Shown: positions 63,800 through 64,000 of the stretch, one piece after another
Layout: the number at the start of each line of letters is the position of its first letter
How positions within the stretch are numbered: the stretch's first letter is position 1
The notes under the pieces: generated by a model
The model's input: the letters and a program-made list of their open reading frames with translations, nothing else
The model's database searches: none
Told to the model about the DNA's origin: nothing
Source: an uncultured Roseovarius sp.
Lineage (GTDB): Bacteria; Pseudomonadota; Alphaproteobacteria; Rhodobacterales; Rhodobacteraceae
Length of the DNA stretch: 64,000 nucleotides
NCBI GenBank assembly: GCA_951812895.1
Contig: OX638333.1
Coordinates: 1,416,366 to 1,480,365, forward strand
Direction: 5' to 3'
Translations under genes and position numbers: made by a program

Positions 63800-64000
63800 T
63801 TATGCCCGATACCTGGCGAGAAACATATCGACTGCACCCTGAACCACGCGCTCAATCTGTTCATCGGACTTTTCGCACGGAACACCACAAAGGCTGCGCA
63901 CGAACAGATCGCTTTTGCACAATTCCCCAAACTGATTTGCGGCGAGATCCATATCGTCGATCTGTAGCGTTCCGTTTTCTACATAGGGCGTGAGAACACG
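63800..64000 (-). CDS. TetR family regulator, C-terminal part (cut by window edge)
   Basis: The last 66 residues and TAA stop of a minus-strand gene run off the right edge. The segment ENGTLQIDDMDLAANQFGEL followed by a C-terminal helix pattern (VVQGAVDMFLARYRA) matches the ligand domain of AefR/AcrR-like TetR regulators. The HTH lies outside the window. Confidence 0.7.
   Translation of the reverse strand, partial: RVLTPYVENGTLQIDDMDLAANQFGELCKSDLFVRSLCGVPCEKSDEQIERVVQGAVDMFLARYRA

Noticed and set aside
1-64000. CRISPR arrays, rRNA, tRNA, tmRNA, transposases and prophage genes
   Set aside because: No regularly spaced direct repeats with unique spacers, no cloverleaf-like gene and no such protein was seen on reading both strands; a covariance-model scan would be needed to exclude small RNAs.

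Overview
The window looks like chromosomal DNA of an alphaproteobacterium, most likely a marine Rhodobacterales (Roseobacter-group) organism. The reasons are moderately high GC, dense runs of genes overlapping by ATGA or TGATG, and the block tauR / xsc / TauE-SafE exporter / pta / soeABC, which is typical of roseobacters that degrade taurine and other C2 sulfonates. No rRNA, tRNA, CRISPR array, prophage or transposase was recognised.

Layout. 1-2.4 kb: a secreted hypothetical, pgsA and moaDE. 2.5-6.1 kb: a fused hydantoinase/5-oxoprolinase. 6.2-17.5 kb: mostly housekeeping genes (rhodanese-loop protein, a degenerate sugar-kinase homologue, AEC transporter, nitroreductase, S-formylglutathione hydrolase, soluble transhydrogenase, methyltransferase, YaiI, DMT and MFS transporters, hydrolases, zapE). 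17.6-29.8 kb: sulfonate dissimilation. TauR probably switches on xsc (sulfoacetaldehyde to acetyl phosphate plus sulfite), Pta makes acetyl-CoA, the TauE-like protein may export sulfite, and SoeABC oxidises sulfite to sulfate and feeds the quinone pool.

29.9-43.8 kb is the most interesting block. It holds a Tat-exported ABC binding protein, a HAD enzyme, an Lrp regulator, a complete LivHMGF-type ABC transporter, a two-gene molybdenum hydroxylase (the iron-sulfur and Mo subunits are fused), a 6-hydroxynicotinate-reductase-like iron-sulfur protein, an ApbE-like UPF0280 protein, a PF06684 protein and a ureohydrolase. It reads as an uptake, hydroxylation, ring-reduction and ring-opening route for a nitrogen heterocycle whose substrate I cannot name.

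44-46.5 kb carries a guanidine-modifying-superfamily enzyme and a secreted esterase. 46.9-49.9 kb is a compact restriction-modification-repair unit: an HTH-fused cytosine-5 methyltransferase, Vsr, and an MvaI/BcnI-type endonuclease with a long extra N-terminus. 50.2-64 kb is mainly housekeeping: uvrC, a Ca/Na antiporter, an S49 peptidase, an ABC-2 exporter, SGNH lipoprotein, a WYL regulator with a PEP-mutase-family enzyme, smpB, sseA, an aromatic aminotransferase, a MarR regulator with YceI, and the C-terminal end of a TetR regulator.

In non-coding DNA the main signal is a module of about 110 bp present twice in opposite orientation (897-1007 and 42466-42577). It has three GTGYAC iterons at an exact 11-bp period between GTTAACC and ATTAAC boxes at nearly constant spacing. 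Candidate TauR sites, two regulator-gene palindromes and a three-copy dispersed intergenic repeat are also reported. All functions are inferred by reading the sequence; no database search was run.
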